From Orcinus orca (Eukaryota > Chordata > Mammalia > Artiodactyla > Delphinidae): a stretch of DNA of 64,000 nt. The stretch lies in contig NC_064559.1 of NCBI RefSeq assembly GCF_937001465.1, forward strand, positions 39,234,132-39,298,131, given 5' to 3'. Positions 21,890 to 34,385 of this stretch are shown in pieces. Each line of letters starts with the position of its first letter. The first letter of the stretch is position 1. Made by a program: the position numbers and the translations under genes. The notes under the pieces were generated by a model that saw nothing but the letters and a program-made list of their open reading frames with translations, had not been told where the DNA came from and ran no database searches.

Positions 21890-22015
21890 TACTGGTTCTC
21901 AACCCAAGCTGCCCTCAGAATTACTTGCAGAACTTACAATATCTTAGGCCAGGCCCCAGCCAGAGATTTAATTGGATGGCAGAGGGACAGGGATGTTGAA
22001 AATGCTTTTAAACCT
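21890..22015 (+). repeat. MER5A-like hAT fragment
   Basis: It begins actggttctcaacccaagct and holds ttaggccaggccccagccag, as in MER5-type elements; the right TIR is not preserved. Confidence 0.5.
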
Positions 22016-22064
22016 CCCCTCCCCTGAAGCCCCCTCCAGCTTTAAGATGCTCTGCTCTCAGGGG

Positions 22065-22290
22065 TGGTAGTTTAGGACAGCAGTTAAAAGCCTAGACTTT
22101 AGAGTGAGGGAGATGAAGGTGCAAGTCTTGGTTCTGTACTCACAAGCCACATGACTTAGCACAGCCAAAGCTGCTTGCGTTGCTACTACTCCAATGGGAG
22201 TAATAACAGTCTACCTCATGGATCCGTGTAAATATCAAAGGGGACAATGCATAGGTAACTCTCAGCCAGGTACCTGGATAGAAACGTGCT
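22065..22290 (+). repeat. MIR SINE, 5' half
   Basis: It contains ggacagcagttaaaagccta, ctttagagtgagggagatga and acaagccacatgacttagc, then tcatggatccgtgtaaatat, typical of MIR 5' and middle parts. Confidence 0.65.
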
Positions 22291-23084
22291 CTATAAAATG
22301 TCCGTCACCACGTGTGCATCACACACACAGGCATTGGGGCGTGAGCAGCAGTCTTTGCAGCTGTGCTTAACAGAAAGCAAATACCGTTCCATCCAGATGT
22401 CTCACAACTCACTTACCAGGCAGTGGGCCAACCTGGGCTGCCCCCCTCCATCTCCCCCAGGGAGGCCCCAGGTCCCACATTCCAATCAGCTCCTTAGGGC
22501 TGCAAATTCCTGAAGAGCAGTGATCTGGACGAGAAGGGAAGAGGGGGCACTCGGCGGGCCAGACGAGGTAAGCTCCTTGAGAGCAGCGTGGTGCTTCCGG
22601 CCTACCTAGACAGGGAAAGACAGGATGTGGGGTGTTTACGGAGGACAGAGGGCAGAGGAGCAAGCTGAAGCATGACAGACGTATTGTTTTATGGCCTCCA
22701 AGAGTTAACAAAACCAAGAGTCCAACCCCTGATAAAGAGAGGAGTCAAAGCTGGTCTGGACAGCAGTTTGTTACTTACCTCGGGGCAATTGCCCAGCAAG
22801 TCTGAGGGCTATAGAGAAAAGGCGCTTTCTTTCCCAGGGGCTTCTCCTTACACGGATTAAATTCTGGTCTATGTTCTATCAGACAAGGGTGATGAGACCT
22901 TATCTAATCTAATTCCTTCCCTTTAAAACGTCATTCAAAATTGACCCTCTTCTGATCTAAAATACTGATAAAGAGGTTTTAATAGCCTGGGCAAATGTTT
23001 ACGAGATATGGTTTTCTGGGGGAAAAAATAAGAAAACAAACGTGCATAAAATCTACTTAACTCTAAAGACAAAATAATACTCGT

Positions 23085-23622
23085 GTCCATCAACAAATGA
23101 ATGGATAAAGAAGATGTCATATGTATATACAATGGAATATTACTCAGCCATAAAAAATAATGAAATATTGCCATTTGCAGCAACGTGGATGGACTCGGAG
23201 ATTATCATACAAAGTGAAGTAAGTCAGACAGAGAAAGACAAATATTATATGATGTCACTCATATGTGGAATCTAAAAAATAGTACAAATGAATTTATTTA
23301 CCAAACAGAAACAGACTCACAGACATAGAAAACAAACTTATGGTTACCAAAGGGGAAGGAAGGGGGAGTGATAATTTGAGAGTATGGGATTAACAGATGC
23401 ACACTACTATATATAAAATAGAAAAACAACAAGAATTTACTTAATAGCACAGGGAACTATATTTGATATCTTGTAATAAACTATAGTGGAAAAGAGTCAA
23501 AAACAGAATATAAATATATATGTATATATATAGGTATGTATATATATGTATATACACTTTGCTGTACGCCAGAAACTTAACACAATATTGTAAATCAATT
23601 ATACTTCAATTTAAAGAAAAAG
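23085..23622 (+). mobile_element. 5'-truncated L1 3' end
   Basis: It begins atcaacaaatgaatggataa, runs through atggaatattactcagccat and cacagggaactatatttgat, includes a short TA/TG-rich stretch at 23510-23560, and ends in a degenerate A-rich tail. It is the same 3'UTR family as at 15.0 kb. Confidence 0.88.
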
Positions 23623-23999
23623 AAAAAATAATAGAGAGAGGACAGGGAGAGAATATCCAAAATGCTACATTTCCCATCTCTTTATATTCCTCTGTGTGCT
23701 CTCATCTTCCACAATGAGGATATTTTGCTAGAATAATCAGTACAAATAAAGCAAAAAGTTTCAGGAGGAGGAGAGTGATTTTTGTCCACCTACAAATGAT
23801 TAATCTTTCTTCTCTTTGCTCCCTCCTTTGTCCTGAACCTGTCTACTAAACCCACAGACTGCCCCAGAGTTCTACAAGTTTTCTACATCATTGTAGATTT
23901 TGTAAGGTGTGGTTTCCCCTTCTTAAGAAGTATTGCTTATTGGGGCTGTTAGGTTTATGTCAAGAAAGCACTTAACACAGTTCCTCTGTAAACGTGTAA

Positions 24000-24145
24000 G
24001 AAAGTAAGGCATCACTCTAAACACCACATCTACAATATCTCATTTAAGCATCACAGCAGCCCTTTAAGGTGGCTCTTTGAAAGGACTCATTATTATAACT
24101 TTTTTGCAGCCTCAGCATTATTTGATAACTTGTTCAAGGTTTCCG
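24000..24145 (+). repeat. MIR fragment
   Basis: It contains tctcatttaagcatcacagc and attattataacttttttgc followed by aacttgttcaaggtttccg, a diverged MIR. Confidence 0.5.
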
Positions 24146-24149
24146 AGTG

Positions 24150-24530
24150 TTACTGACTGAATATGGACCCTCAGAAATTCATATGCTGAAGCTCTAACAC
24201 CTACTGTGATGGTCTTAGGAGGTGGGGGCCTTGGGAGATAATCAGGTTTAGATGAGGTCATGTAGGTAGAACCCTCATAATGGAATTAGTGCGCTTATAA
24301 GAAGAGGAAGAGACACCAGGACTCTGTCTCCACCATGTTGAGAACGCAGTCAGAAGGCAGTGATCTGCAAGTCAAGAAGCCAGTTCTCACCAGGAACCCA
24401 AACTACTGGAACCTTGATCTTGGAATTCTAGCCTTCAGAGCTGTGAAAATGAATGTCTTGTTGCTTAAGCCACCCAACCATGGTATTTTGTTAGAGCAGC
24501 CTGAAGTGATGAAGACACAGAACTAGCGTT
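24150..24530 (+). repeat. Old interspersed repeat, class unresolved
   Basis: The text cctcagaaattcatatgctg, gatggtcttaggaggtggg, gcttataagaagaggaagag and aagccacccaaccatggtat matches a common mammalian repeat. I recognise the family from repetition across mammals but cannot name it with certainty. Confidence 0.55.
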
Positions 24531-24900
24531 TTAGTCAAGATAGGCTAGGCTATGCTGCAGTAATAAACTAACCGCAAAATCTCAGCAGCTTAACACAACT
24601 GACAAATGATTATTTGTTGCTTGCACAGAGTATGATGCAGAACAATGGTGAGGGAAGAGGTCCTCTGTTCCACACAGTCACTCAGGGACTTCCGCCATCC
24701 TACATCTGCACCAGCCAGGACACATGGTCTTAGTGGCCTCGGCAGCAAGGTTATAGGGGCACGGAGGAACTCTCCCCAGTTACTCCAGGGTTCACAGTCA
24801 TGCTGCTTACAACCTACTGGGCAGATCTACTCAGAGGGCTCCTAAGTGACCTTCCTACATGCCCAAAAGAGGAAAATGAAGTAGGACTTTGTGAACACAG
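24531..24900 (+). repeat. Old interspersed repeat, class unresolved
   Basis: It contains aatctcagcagcttaacaca, like the ttagtagcttaaaacaa motif of the element at 35.6 kb, suggesting a related family. Confidence 0.4.
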
Positions 24901-26089
24901 AGCATTGTCCACCACAACTAGTATATGGTGAAACCAGAATTCAACAGCAGATCTTTAAGCTTCCAAAATCCATGCTCTTTCCACTACAACATTTGGCCTC
25001 CCAAAATTGAGAGAATTTGTTTTTCATTTAAAAAAAAATTTCATGATAGGATAATGTGTAGAATATGACTGCTCAAGGATACTCGTAGGAAAAATGCCCA
25101 TAGTGAATGTTTTAGATTTGCAAAGCCTAAAGCATCACAAGATTGCCTCATGGAAAACCTTAAACACAGTGAGATCTCTGTAGGTTGTACCCAGACGGTA
25201 AATATCTATGAGACATATACACCACTCCAGTCTTTAAGAGAAAAACCACTGGTGGTGAGAGCAAATCTTCAATGAGAAGATTCTGGTATGTTGTAAGGTG
25301 ACAAACTAGCCTAGCTCACTGGGGCTCTTCTCGCTTTAGCCCTGAAAGTTCCACTTCCCAGGACACTCTTCAGTCCCAGACAAATACTTGGTCACCTGGT
25401 TGTACATCGATACTTTTTCACCCTGACAACTTTTGAAGGTGTCAGCTCAAGTGGCTCACTAAACTTTCAGTGCAGATGCACAGTGATCTGAGAAAGTGAA
25501 GTTGGCCCTGAGCCCAAGAAAAACCTCGGTGGAAATAGCACATGAGAATAAAACTCTCTCACAGGAAAGAGCTCAGGAAGCTCCTGTATGGGTATTGGCT
25601 CACCTCAGCACAGTAGTCCTCTTCGAGGACTTGGGGGAAGAAAAGAGTATGACTCTGCTCCTACTGCTGCAGCCTGATGTGCAGGAGGCTTTTGCCAGCC
25701 AAATCACATCAAGGACTCATACTGAGTTTATAGATACATTAATACCTCTATCTTTTTCAAGTCAAATGCCATTAAAATAGGTCGGTGGTGTCCTGAATTT
25801 GTGCTATTCTTGACATGCGTGTACTCACAAATGCACACACACAGGACACACAAGCCTTTGCACTTTTTCCTATTGCGTTTCGTCTTGTAAATTTTGGCTA
25901 AGCACTCCATTTACAAAGTTGGATTTGGCAAGTACTTTGACCTATACACTCTCCGTCATCTCTGGGTTAAAGTCCAGAGTCCACAGCCAGGCTCTTGGAG
26001 TTCTGCTGAAAAAAAAGCTGTCTTTTTGGCCCTAATTCACACAGCCCCGCTTCGCACAAGTGCTCTGATCCTGCCGTTTCATTCCCTTG

Positions 26090-26490
26090 ACCACACTTAG
26101 GCTTCATTCATCTGGCTCTGACTGTCTACACCTCCCTTTCCACCCTTGTGTACTTGGCCAAATGCTAAATCCAAGACTCAGATCAGATTACTGGATAGGT
26201 GATGGCTTCTCTGTTATTTTCTGTAAATTCTTCCCAAACTCCATCAGCAGACCTTACCGATACAATTCAAGTAGCAACCAGTTCTGTTCTGTCTTGTAGA
26301 TCCCTTCTACCTCAAATTTACATACTTACAGCTGTTCAATGTTTAGTTATTTTGTGATTTGCTCCCACACCTGGATTGCAAACTCCTTGAGGACAGGGGC
26401 AACCCTTGGCCACTCTTTTTATCTGCTAATGAGTGCATCACCCACTGTCTGCACACAGTTAAGTGCTAGATGAACACATATTGATTTATT
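26090..26490 (+). repeat. L2-like fragment
   Basis: Its end reads ggattgcaaactccttgagg, gcaacccttggccactcttt and attgatttattagtatgaat, resembling an eroded L2 3' terminus. Confidence 0.4.
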
Positions 26491-27489
26491 AGTATGAATC
26501 CTTAGGGCAAGGAGAAATCTACCAAAAAGTGTTCAAAGTATATGATGCCATGAGTTGATACTGCACAACCATGAGTTGATACCTATAACTCCCTCTCAAG
26601 ACAACATAGACAGAAAATCATCCAGGAAAAGAAATACCTTTTTTTCCCTTAAGAATTAGAACCTGAGAAAATTCATGATGAGTTGATCCCCTGATGAGCA
26701 GACTTCCAAGGCTGTGCTCCCAGTCGCATCCACAATGGCTGGTACTTGGGGACAGAAAGGCCAGGAATCAAACTGTCTGTACTTCTGGTGTTTGGAACTG
26801 AAATACTTCTGGGATCAGTCATGGATCCAGGTCCTCAAGATGTTCAAGCCCCAGCTTTTAGAAGCCTGAGAGGTGAGGAAAGGTGTAAATGTGGGTCCAG
26901 GGGAGAGGAGGGCACAAATGGAGAGAGAGTCTTGGGAAGCAAGCATTCCTAAACATGACTCAAGGATTCTTGGTCACTCCCAGATAATCGGGAGATGTGT
27001 AGCAAAAGGTCTGTCGGTCCTTGCCTGTCCTTGTGCTGCCAATGAAAATGTGTCCTGCTAGGAGTTTCAGGCCCATCCCAACCCTTGGCCAATGAGGGCC
27101 AAGTCTGGTACACTAAGAACTCTGTCCCACAGCCAAATGGGTCTAGGTGTATCTGCTTGTCTAAGTCCATTTATTGGGCATCAGCAGTGTCCCAGGAGCT
27201 GGCATGAGCACTGAGAGGGGCTTCTCTCATTTACACCCCTCTGTGTATCTGGTCTGCTGCTTTTCTGGCCTTTCTGCCTGGGTCTCTGACAGGACCTGTT
27301 CTCCCTCCAGTTGTCCTTGAGGCCCGAGCTTAGGTCTGAATCCTCCCAGCGAATCAGCCTGCACACTGACACCCCTCCACCCACAGCTTCTGCCCGGTCG
27401 TCATCCTCAGAGCCTGGGCTTTTCTTCCAGTTTCTCCTCACATCTCAGCAAACCCTTCTGACTTCTGACCAAGAAACTCAAAAACATCC

Positions 27490-27650
27490 CGAACCATTCA
27501 TTCACAAAATAAATATTTACTGAGCACCCACTCAATGCCAGGCATCCACTGACCTAGTAGTAAACAAGTCAGACACATACATCCCTGTCCAGAGGGAGAC
27601 TACTGTCTCATGGAACACAGACATTAAACACATAATTGCCAAATAATTCA
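27490..27650 (+). repeat. Ancient mammalian-wide repeat fragment
   Basis: It contains ttcacaaaataaatatttac, tgagcacccactcaatgcca and tagtaaacaagtcagacaca, matching a widespread old repeat also seen at 28.2 and 39.9 kb. I do not name the family. Confidence 0.5.
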
Positions 27651-28239
27651 TTAATTATGCAACCAGAGTGACCTCAAGTTCTTTAGACTTCCAAGTCACT
27701 CTTTCCTCTATTATGTGAATAACCCTAATTCTGAGGATTCTAAGGAGATGCTAACAGATAATGCAAATTCATTCCAGTAATTGCTTGTCCTCAAACAATC
27801 CTAGCTCCCTTTTTACCATTTCTCCATGCTGCCCCGATCTCTCCAGACTATTTTGGCCCCAAACACAAATGTATCATCCTTTCTCCATTCTCCTAAGAAC
27901 AAAAGACATAACTGCTGAGCTTGAGAAATTTTACTGAAAGTTTGAAGGTGACACAGGGAAATTACAACCTAACAATAAATACTAGCTCTCGCTGTCTCCA
28001 GAATCCATCCAGCATCATAGCCCGTTCCTGCTGCCATCTCCCTCCCTAGCTCTAAGCCTTCCCCAGGTTGCTGGAACCAGGGTCCTCCCTCCTGGGGAGC
28101 AACCAGTCAGGAGAACTCCCTTTCTGTGAACTCACTTCTCCCATCTCACCCCATGATGATAGCCGTATACAGGGTAACAACCCAAGCTGGCCCATCTACC
28201 TTACACTTAATCTACTCACTGCTACTTGTCATACATCAG

Positions 28240-28610
28240 CCTGCATTCATTCACTCTTTCATTTCAGAAATAATTACTGAACATATATTTTATACCAGGC
28301 ATTGTGCTAGGTTAGGACAAAAATATACAGCAGCAAACAAAACAGACTAGATAGACCCTGCCTTTATGGAGGAGACAAACAATAAAGAAGTAAACTAGAA
28401 ACTAACTCTGACAATTACAGCTTTCAATGATTATTATGAAATATTTTTAAAAACCAGGATGACATGATAGATGGGGGTCTCAGGATGCTGGGAGTACCAC
28501 TTCAGAAAGGATGGGTAAGAGAATTCTCTCTGAGGAGGTGACCCTTGGGATAAGCCTGAGAGATTTAGGGCTGAACATTACAAGGCAGCCTAAACATGTA
28601 TTTAAGGCAC
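28240..28610 (+). repeat. Ancient mammalian-wide repeat fragment
   Basis: It begins attcactctttcatttcaga and continues through accaggcattgtgctaggtt, acagcagcaaacaaaacaga, tttatggaggagacaaacaa and gaggaggtgacccttgggat. Longer relative of the piece at 27.5 kb. Confidence 0.6.
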
Positions 28611-28725
28611 CAGCAAAGGAGAGGCAACAAAATTTCTTCTGAAAAATTTTATATCTAATATATTTTTAAAGACATTGCAATAGACACCTTGGGCAGAATT
28701 AGAATACTGTATGTCTCCCTTACAC

Positions 28726-28953
28726 TTATTTTATTTTATTTTATTTTATTTATTTATTTTTTGCGGTACGCGGGCCTCTCACTGTTGTGGCCTCTCCCGT
28801 TGCGTAGCACAGACTCCGGACATGCAGGCTCAGCAGCCATGGCTCACGGGCCCAGCCACTCCGCGGCATGTGGGATCTTCCCGGACCGGGATACGAACTC
28901 GTCTCCCCTGCATTCGCAGGCGGACTCTCAACCACTGCGCCACCAGGGAAACC
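28726..28953 (-). mobile_element. CHR SINE, antisense, with target duplication
   Basis: A TTTTA-rich tail precedes the reverse complement of the SINE body (gcggtacgcgggcctctcac) and head (ccaccagggaaaccc). The duplication ctcccttacac is perfect at 28715-28725 and 28954-28964. Confidence 0.94.
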
Positions 28954-29515
28954 CTCCCTTACACATATTTTAAAGTTTAATACCGTTTTTATTCTGATTT
29001 ACTAGGGCAGATTAGAGCATTCAATCTTTTTTTTTTAATTAACTTCTACTGAGTATGGTTGCTTTACAATTCTGTGTTAGCCTCCATTGCACAATAAAAT
29101 GAATCAGCCATACACATACAGATATCCCCTCCCTTTTGGACTTCCCTCCCATTTAGGTTACCACAGGGCACTAGGTGAGTTCCCTGTGCTATACAGCATG
29201 ATGCCATCAGTGGGATCCCATCATTTTATACATAGTATCAATAATATATATGTGTCAATCCCAGTCTCCCAAATTCTCCCACCCCACCCCTTTCCCCCTT
29301 GGTATCCATACATTTGCTCTCTACGTCTGTGTCTCTATTTCTGCTTTGCAACTAAGATCATCTATACCATTTTTCTAGATTCCACATATATGCATTATTA
29401 TATGATATTTGCTTTTTTCTTTCTGACTTACTTCACTCTGTATGACACTCTCTAGGTCCATCCACGTCTCGAAAAATGATCCAATTTCATTCCTTTTTAT
29501 GGCTGAGTAATATTC

Positions 29516-29517
<2 letters not shown>

Positions 29518-29560
<43 letters not shown>
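29518..29560. repeat. (TA)n microsatellite inside the L1
   Basis: About 20 TA units inside the L1, where related copies (15.0 and 23.1 kb) have only a few bases of TA-rich sequence. It appears to be an expansion after insertion. Confidence 0.93.
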
Positions 29561-29562
<2 letters not shown>

Positions 29563-30523
29563 CCACATCTTCTTTATCCATTCCTCTGTCAATGGACATT
29601 TAGGTTGCTTCCATGTCCTGGCTATTGTAAATAATGCTGCTATGAACATTGGGGTGCATGTGTTTTTTTGAATTATGGTTTTGCCCAGTAATGGGGTTGC
29701 TGGGTCATATGGTAGTTCTATTTTTAGTTTTTTAAGGAACCTCCATACTGTTCTCCATAGTGGCTGCTCAATTTACATTCTTACCTAGAGTGCAAGAGGG
29801 TTCCCTTTTCTCCACACCCTCTCCAGCATTTATTGTTTGTAGATTTTTTGATGATGGCCATTCTGACCGGTGTGAGGTGGTACGTCATTATAGTTTTGAT
29901 TTGCATTTCTCTAATAATTAGTGATATTGAGCATCTTTTTATGTGTTTGTTGGCCATCTGTACATCTTCTTTGGAGAAATGTCTATTTAGGTTTTCTGCC
30001 CATTTTTGGATTGGGTTGTTTGTTTTTTCTGATATTGAGCTGTATGAGCTGCTTGTATATTTTGGAGTTTAATCCTTTGTCAGTTGCTTCATTTGCAAAT
30101 ATTTTCTCACATTCTGAGGGCTGTCTTTTCGTCTTATGGTCTCCTTTGCTGTGCAAAAGCTTTTAAGTTTAATTAGGTCCCATTTGTTTATTTTTGTTTT
30201 TGTTTCCATTACTCTAGGAGGTGGGTCAAAAAAGATGTTGCTGTGGTTTATGTCAAAGAGTGTTCTGCCTATGTTTTCCTCTGAGAGTTTTATAGTGTCT
30301 GGTCTTACATTTAGGTCTTTAATCCATTTTGAGTTTATTTTTGTGTATGGTATTAGGGAGTGTTCTAATTTCATTCTTTTACATGTAGCTGTCCAGTTTT
30401 CCCAGCATCACTTATTGAAGAGGCTGTCTTTTCTCCATTGTATATTTTTGCCTCCTTTGTCATAGATTAGGTGACCATAGGTATGTGGGTTTATCTCTGG
30501 GCTTCCTATTCTGTTCCATTTAT

Positions 30524-31766
30524 CTATATTTCTGTTTTTTGTGCCAGTACCATACTGTCTTGATTACTGTCACTTTGTAGTAATAGTCTGAAGTCAAGGA
30601 GCCTGATTCCTCCAGCTCTGTTTTTCTTTCTCAAGATTGCTTTGGCTATTTGGGGTCTTTTGTGTCTCCACACAAATTGTAAAAATTTTGTTCTAATTCT
30701 GTGCAAAATGCCATTGGTAGTTTGATAGGGATTGCACTGAATCTGTAGATTGCTTTGGGTAGTACAGTCATTTTCACAATATTGATTCTTCCAATCCAAG
30801 AACATGGTATATCTCTCCATCTGTTTATGTCATCTTTGATTTCTTTCATCAGTGTTTTATAGTTTTCTGAGTACAGGTCTTTTGCCTCCTTAGATAGGTT
30901 TATTCCTAGGTATTTTATTCTTTTTGTTGCAATGGTAAGTGGGATTTTTTCCTTAATTTCTCTTTCTGCCCTTTCTTTATTAATATACAGGAATGCAAGA
31001 GATTTCTGTGTATTAATTTTGTATCCTGCAATTTTACCAAATTCATTTATTAGCTCTAGTAGTTTTCTGGTGGCGTCTTTAGGATTCTCTATGTATAGTA
31101 TCATGTCATCTGCAAACAGTGACAGTTTTACTTCTTCTTTTCCAATTTGGATTCCTTTTATTTTTCTTCTCTAATTGCCATGGCTAGGACTTCTAAAACT
31201 ATGTTGAATAACAGTGCGAGAGTGGACACCCTTGTCTTGTTCCTGATCTTAGAGGAAATGCTTTCAGTTATTCACCACTGAGAATAATGCATGCTGTGGG
31301 TTTGTCATATATGGCCTTTATTATGCTGAGGTAAGTTCCCTCTATGCCCACTTTCTGGAGAGTTTTTATCATAAATGGGTGTTGAATTTTGTCAAAAGCT
31401 TTTTCTGCATCTACTGAGATGATCAGATGGTTTTTATTCTTTATTAGTATGGTGTATCACATTGATTGGTTTGCGTATATTGAAGAATCCTTGCATCCCT
31501 GGAATAAATCCCACTTGATCATGGTGTATGATCCTTTTAATGTGTTGTTAGATTCTGTTTGCCAGTATTTTGTTGAGGATTTTTGTGTCTATGTTCATCA
31601 GTGATATTGGCCTGTAATTTTCTTTTTTTGTGATATCTTTGTCTGGTTTTGGTATCATGGTGATGGTAACCTTGTAGAATGAGTCTGGGAGTGTTCCACC
31701 CTCTGCAATTTTTTGGAAGAGTTTGAGAAGGTGTTTGCTTTTCTCTAAATGTTTGATAGAATTCAC
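30524..31766 (-). pseudogene. L1 ORF2 remnant (reverse transcriptase and C-terminal part)
   Basis: Broken frames on the minus strand encode pieces of L1 ORF2p: a reverse-transcriptase segment (LPDSFYKVTITMIPKPDKD and NYRPISLMNIDTKILNKIL, from 31766) and a downstream segment with KRIKYLGINLSKEAKDLYSE and RTKFLQFVWRHKRPQIAKA. Separate overlapping frames show frameshifts and stops, so no functional protein is expected. Confidence 0.9.
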
Positions 31767-32408
31767 CTATGAAACCATCTGGTCATGGACTTTTGTTTGT
31801 TGGAAGATTTTTAATCACAGTTTCAATTTCATTACTTGTGATTGGTCTGTTCATATTTTCTATTTCTTCTTTGTTCAGTCTTGGAAGGTTGTACTTTTCT
31901 AAGAATTTGTCCATTTCATCCAGGTTGCCCATTTTATTGGCATATAGTTGCTTGTAGTAGTCTCTTATGATCTTTTGTATTTCTATGATGTCAGTTGTAA
32001 CTTCTCTGTTCTAATTTCTAATTTTACTGATTTGAGTCCTCTCCCTTTTTTTCTTGATGAGCCTGGCTAAAGGTTTATCAATTTTGTTTATCTTCTCTAG
32101 GAATCAGCTTTTAGTTTTATTGATCTTTGCTATTGTTTTCTTCATTTCTACTTCATTTATTTCTGCTCTGATCTTTATGATTTACAGCATTCAATATTTT
32201 CAGGGATTAGAACCTCTGAAGGCTTACTCAAGTCCTAGGAGATACCTGAAAAGGGGGTTCCAGGCAAAGAATGAGCAAGTGCAAAGGTCCTGTGGCAGGA
32301 AAGAGCTTAGCTTCTTCTACAGGTAGGAAGAAGGGACAGGAACAGTATGATTGAGGTGGGAGCTGAAATGGGTGGGACATGTGGGCAGGGGCCTGGTCTC
32401 AGACAGGG

Positions 32409-32577
32409 AGTGGTTTTAAACACTGGTTATGTAGGATTCCCTGATTTTTTTTTTTAAATTTCTGATGCCCAGGTCTGACCCCAAGAGAATTAACTGGTCT
32501 GAGGTGGGGTTGTGAAACTGGTATTTTTTAAAGTTCCTTGGATGATTCCAACTTGCAGCCAGGATGAAAAACCACTG
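32409..32577 (+). repeat. MER5A-like hAT element
   Basis: It starts agtggttttaaacactgg and ends atgaaaaaccactg, with the middle aattaactggtctgaggtgg, as in MER5A/B. Confidence 0.65.
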
Positions 32578-32614
32578 ACATGGGGCCTTATAGACAGTCA
32601 GAGAGACAGAAAAG

Positions 32615-32800
32615 TGAATGGTGAAGAATATGGACCCTAGAATCAGACAATCTAGTTTTGAATCCCATTTCTGCCACTGACTAGCTGTGCGATCCAAAGC
32701 ACATTACTTAAGCAAAATGGGGACAGTAGTTTACCTACTCTGCAGAGTTATTTGTAGGATTAACAAGCTAATACATACAACGGTCTTAGAAAGCATGTAT
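32615..32800 (+). repeat. MIR SINE
   Basis: It contains tagaatcagacaatctagtt, atttctgccactgactagct and gttatttgtaggattaacaa, the MIR 5' half and centre. Confidence 0.7.
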
Positions 32801-33194
32801 TAAGGATGCAATGACTTCTAGCTTTGGCTGCTCTATGTGAGCGATAATGGCAGCTTGGCCCAGGTTGGAGGTGCTGGAGGTGAAAAGACAGAGTCAAATT
32901 GTATATTTGGAAGTAGAACAAATGGGACTTGCTGAAAATTGGCTGACAAAGATGAGGAAAGAAGGGAATAAAGGATGGTTTCCATGTTTGGGACTTTAGC
33001 AATTGAAGTGGTAACATTTTACCAAGATTGGGAAGACTAGGAGAGGAACAAATTTTGAAGAAGAAAATCAGGAATTTCATTTTTATGTATTAACTTAAAG
33101 ACACTCTATTAGATATCCAAGAAGAGATACCTATTAGACAGCTTAATATGTAATCCTGGAGCTCAGGAGAGAGGAATAAATTCCAGAGTCATTA

Positions 33195-33420
33195 ACATAT
33201 AGTGCTGTGCTGTCCAATATGCTAGACATTAGCCACACTTATAAGGTTATTTAATTTAAATTTAGATTAATTAAATAAAAGTACACATTCAGTTTATTAG
33301 ACACTCTAGTCACATTTCAAGTGCTCAACAGCCACAAGAAGCTAGTGGCTACCATCTTGGACAGCGCAGATACAGAACATTTCCATCATTGCAGAAAGTT
33401 CTATAGGAAAGTACTGAGTC
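33195..33420. repeat. hAT-type MITE with inverted ends
   Basis: The inner inverted repeats are gtgctgtccaatatgcta at left and the reverse complement of accatcttggacagcgc at right, with an AT-rich centre. The right end (cattgcagaaagttctatag) is complete; the left end appears shortened. Confidence 0.65.
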
Positions 33421-33454
33421 TCAATCCATGGAACTATAGGAAATCATCTATGAA

Positions 33455-33592
33455 GTGGTTCACAATTCTGGCTACACATTAGAATCAACCCAGGGATTCA
33501 GAATCAATTCATCTTGGGGAACTCCCAGGCAACGGTAGTTTTTTAAAGTTCCCAGGATGATTCTAAAGTGGAGCCAGAGCTGAGAACCACTG
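33455..33592 (+). repeat. MER5A-like hAT element
   Basis: It starts gtggttcacaattctggct and ends gctgagaaccactg; the interior has ttagaatcaacccagggatt. Ends match the MER5 inverted repeats. Confidence 0.72.
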
Positions 33593-33642
33593 ATCTAAGA
33601 AAATAATGTTGGTAGGGCTCTAGGGTACCCCAATATTAAGGG

Positions 33643-33820
33643 CAATGATTCTCAATCTTGGCTGAACATTGGAATCACCTTTAGAGCTTTAAATATTACT
33701 AATGCCTGGGTCCTGCTTGGAGAGATTTCTGATTTAATTGGTCTAGAGTGCAGCCTGGTCTTCAGAAACTTTAAAAGCTCCCCAGTTATTCTAATGGACA
33801 TTCAAGGCTGAGAACCACTG
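33643..33820 (+). repeat. MER5A hAT element
   Basis: It starts caatgattctcaatcttgg and ends ggctgagaaccactg, with aatgcctgggtcctgcttgg in the middle, typical for MER5A. Confidence 0.78.
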
Positions 33821-34385
33821 ATTGATAGAGGAGAAATGTGTAATGAAGAAGAGCCTAGAAGAATAAAATAATGCGGTATAATGAAAAACAAGAGAGTGCA
33901 GTGTCCCTGAAGCAAAAAGAAAAAAATTGTTTCTAGAAGGAAGAAATGGTTCTATCTGTTGAATACTAAAATTCAGTTCATTTAATAAGCATCCCATTGG
34001 ATTTTGTTGGGGTGGTGCTAATGGGAGCCAGATGGGAGTGGGTAAAAGAATGAATGGTTGATGAAGAAATAAATACAGTGATTGTAGACAACTGTTAATA
34101 CACAGTTTCAGTTATGAAGAGGAGCAAAGAATGCTGGCAGCAGCGGGATAGTGATTTGGGGTCATGGACTAGGTTTTTTAAGACACAGATATTAGAATAT
34201 GTTTGTATGCTGAGGGATACTATAATAAAGGAGAAAATGATTATTCAGGAAAGAGGAAGGATCTGGCAGGAAGTTGACTTCCTATCCAAAATCCCTACCC
34301 TCCTTCCTCCTTGCTTAAAGATCCCCAGTGTTTCTCAAGTCTTCAGGGCTGTTGTCCTTTCCCCAGTTCAAAGATTAGCCTTAGC

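Larger units (their letters stand above)
16433..28725. other. Intergenic region LAMB3 to L1/SINE cluster, proximal part
   Basis: No exon was recognised. It contains the LAMB3 upstream region, an L2 relic (18.8-19.4 kb), MIRs, an L1 3' end at 23.1 kb and old DNA/LTR-type repeats. The ORF of 214 codons on the minus strand at 20431-21075 crosses a MIR and resembles no protein I know. Confidence 0.7.
29026..32185 (-). mobile_element. L1 LINE, 5'-truncated, 3.16 kb, antisense
   Basis: The T-run at its left end is the antisense poly(A) tail. The 10-bp duplication agcattcaat at 29016-29025 and 32186-32195 bounds it exactly. It carries the 3'UTR and the reverse-transcriptase and C-terminal regions of ORF2, with typical L1 peptides such as INTQKSLAFLYIN and RWRDIPCSWIGRINIVKM. 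ORF2 is broken by frameshifts and stops into several frames (for example 30646-31104 and 30524-30820), and the 5' half including ORF1 and the endonuclease is absent. It is a dead copy. Confidence 0.95.

Noticed and set aside
30524..31766. Reverse-transcriptase-like frames as a possible retron or domesticated RT gene
   Set aside because: They belong to one 5'-truncated L1 with target duplications and broken ORF2, so no separate RT system is present.
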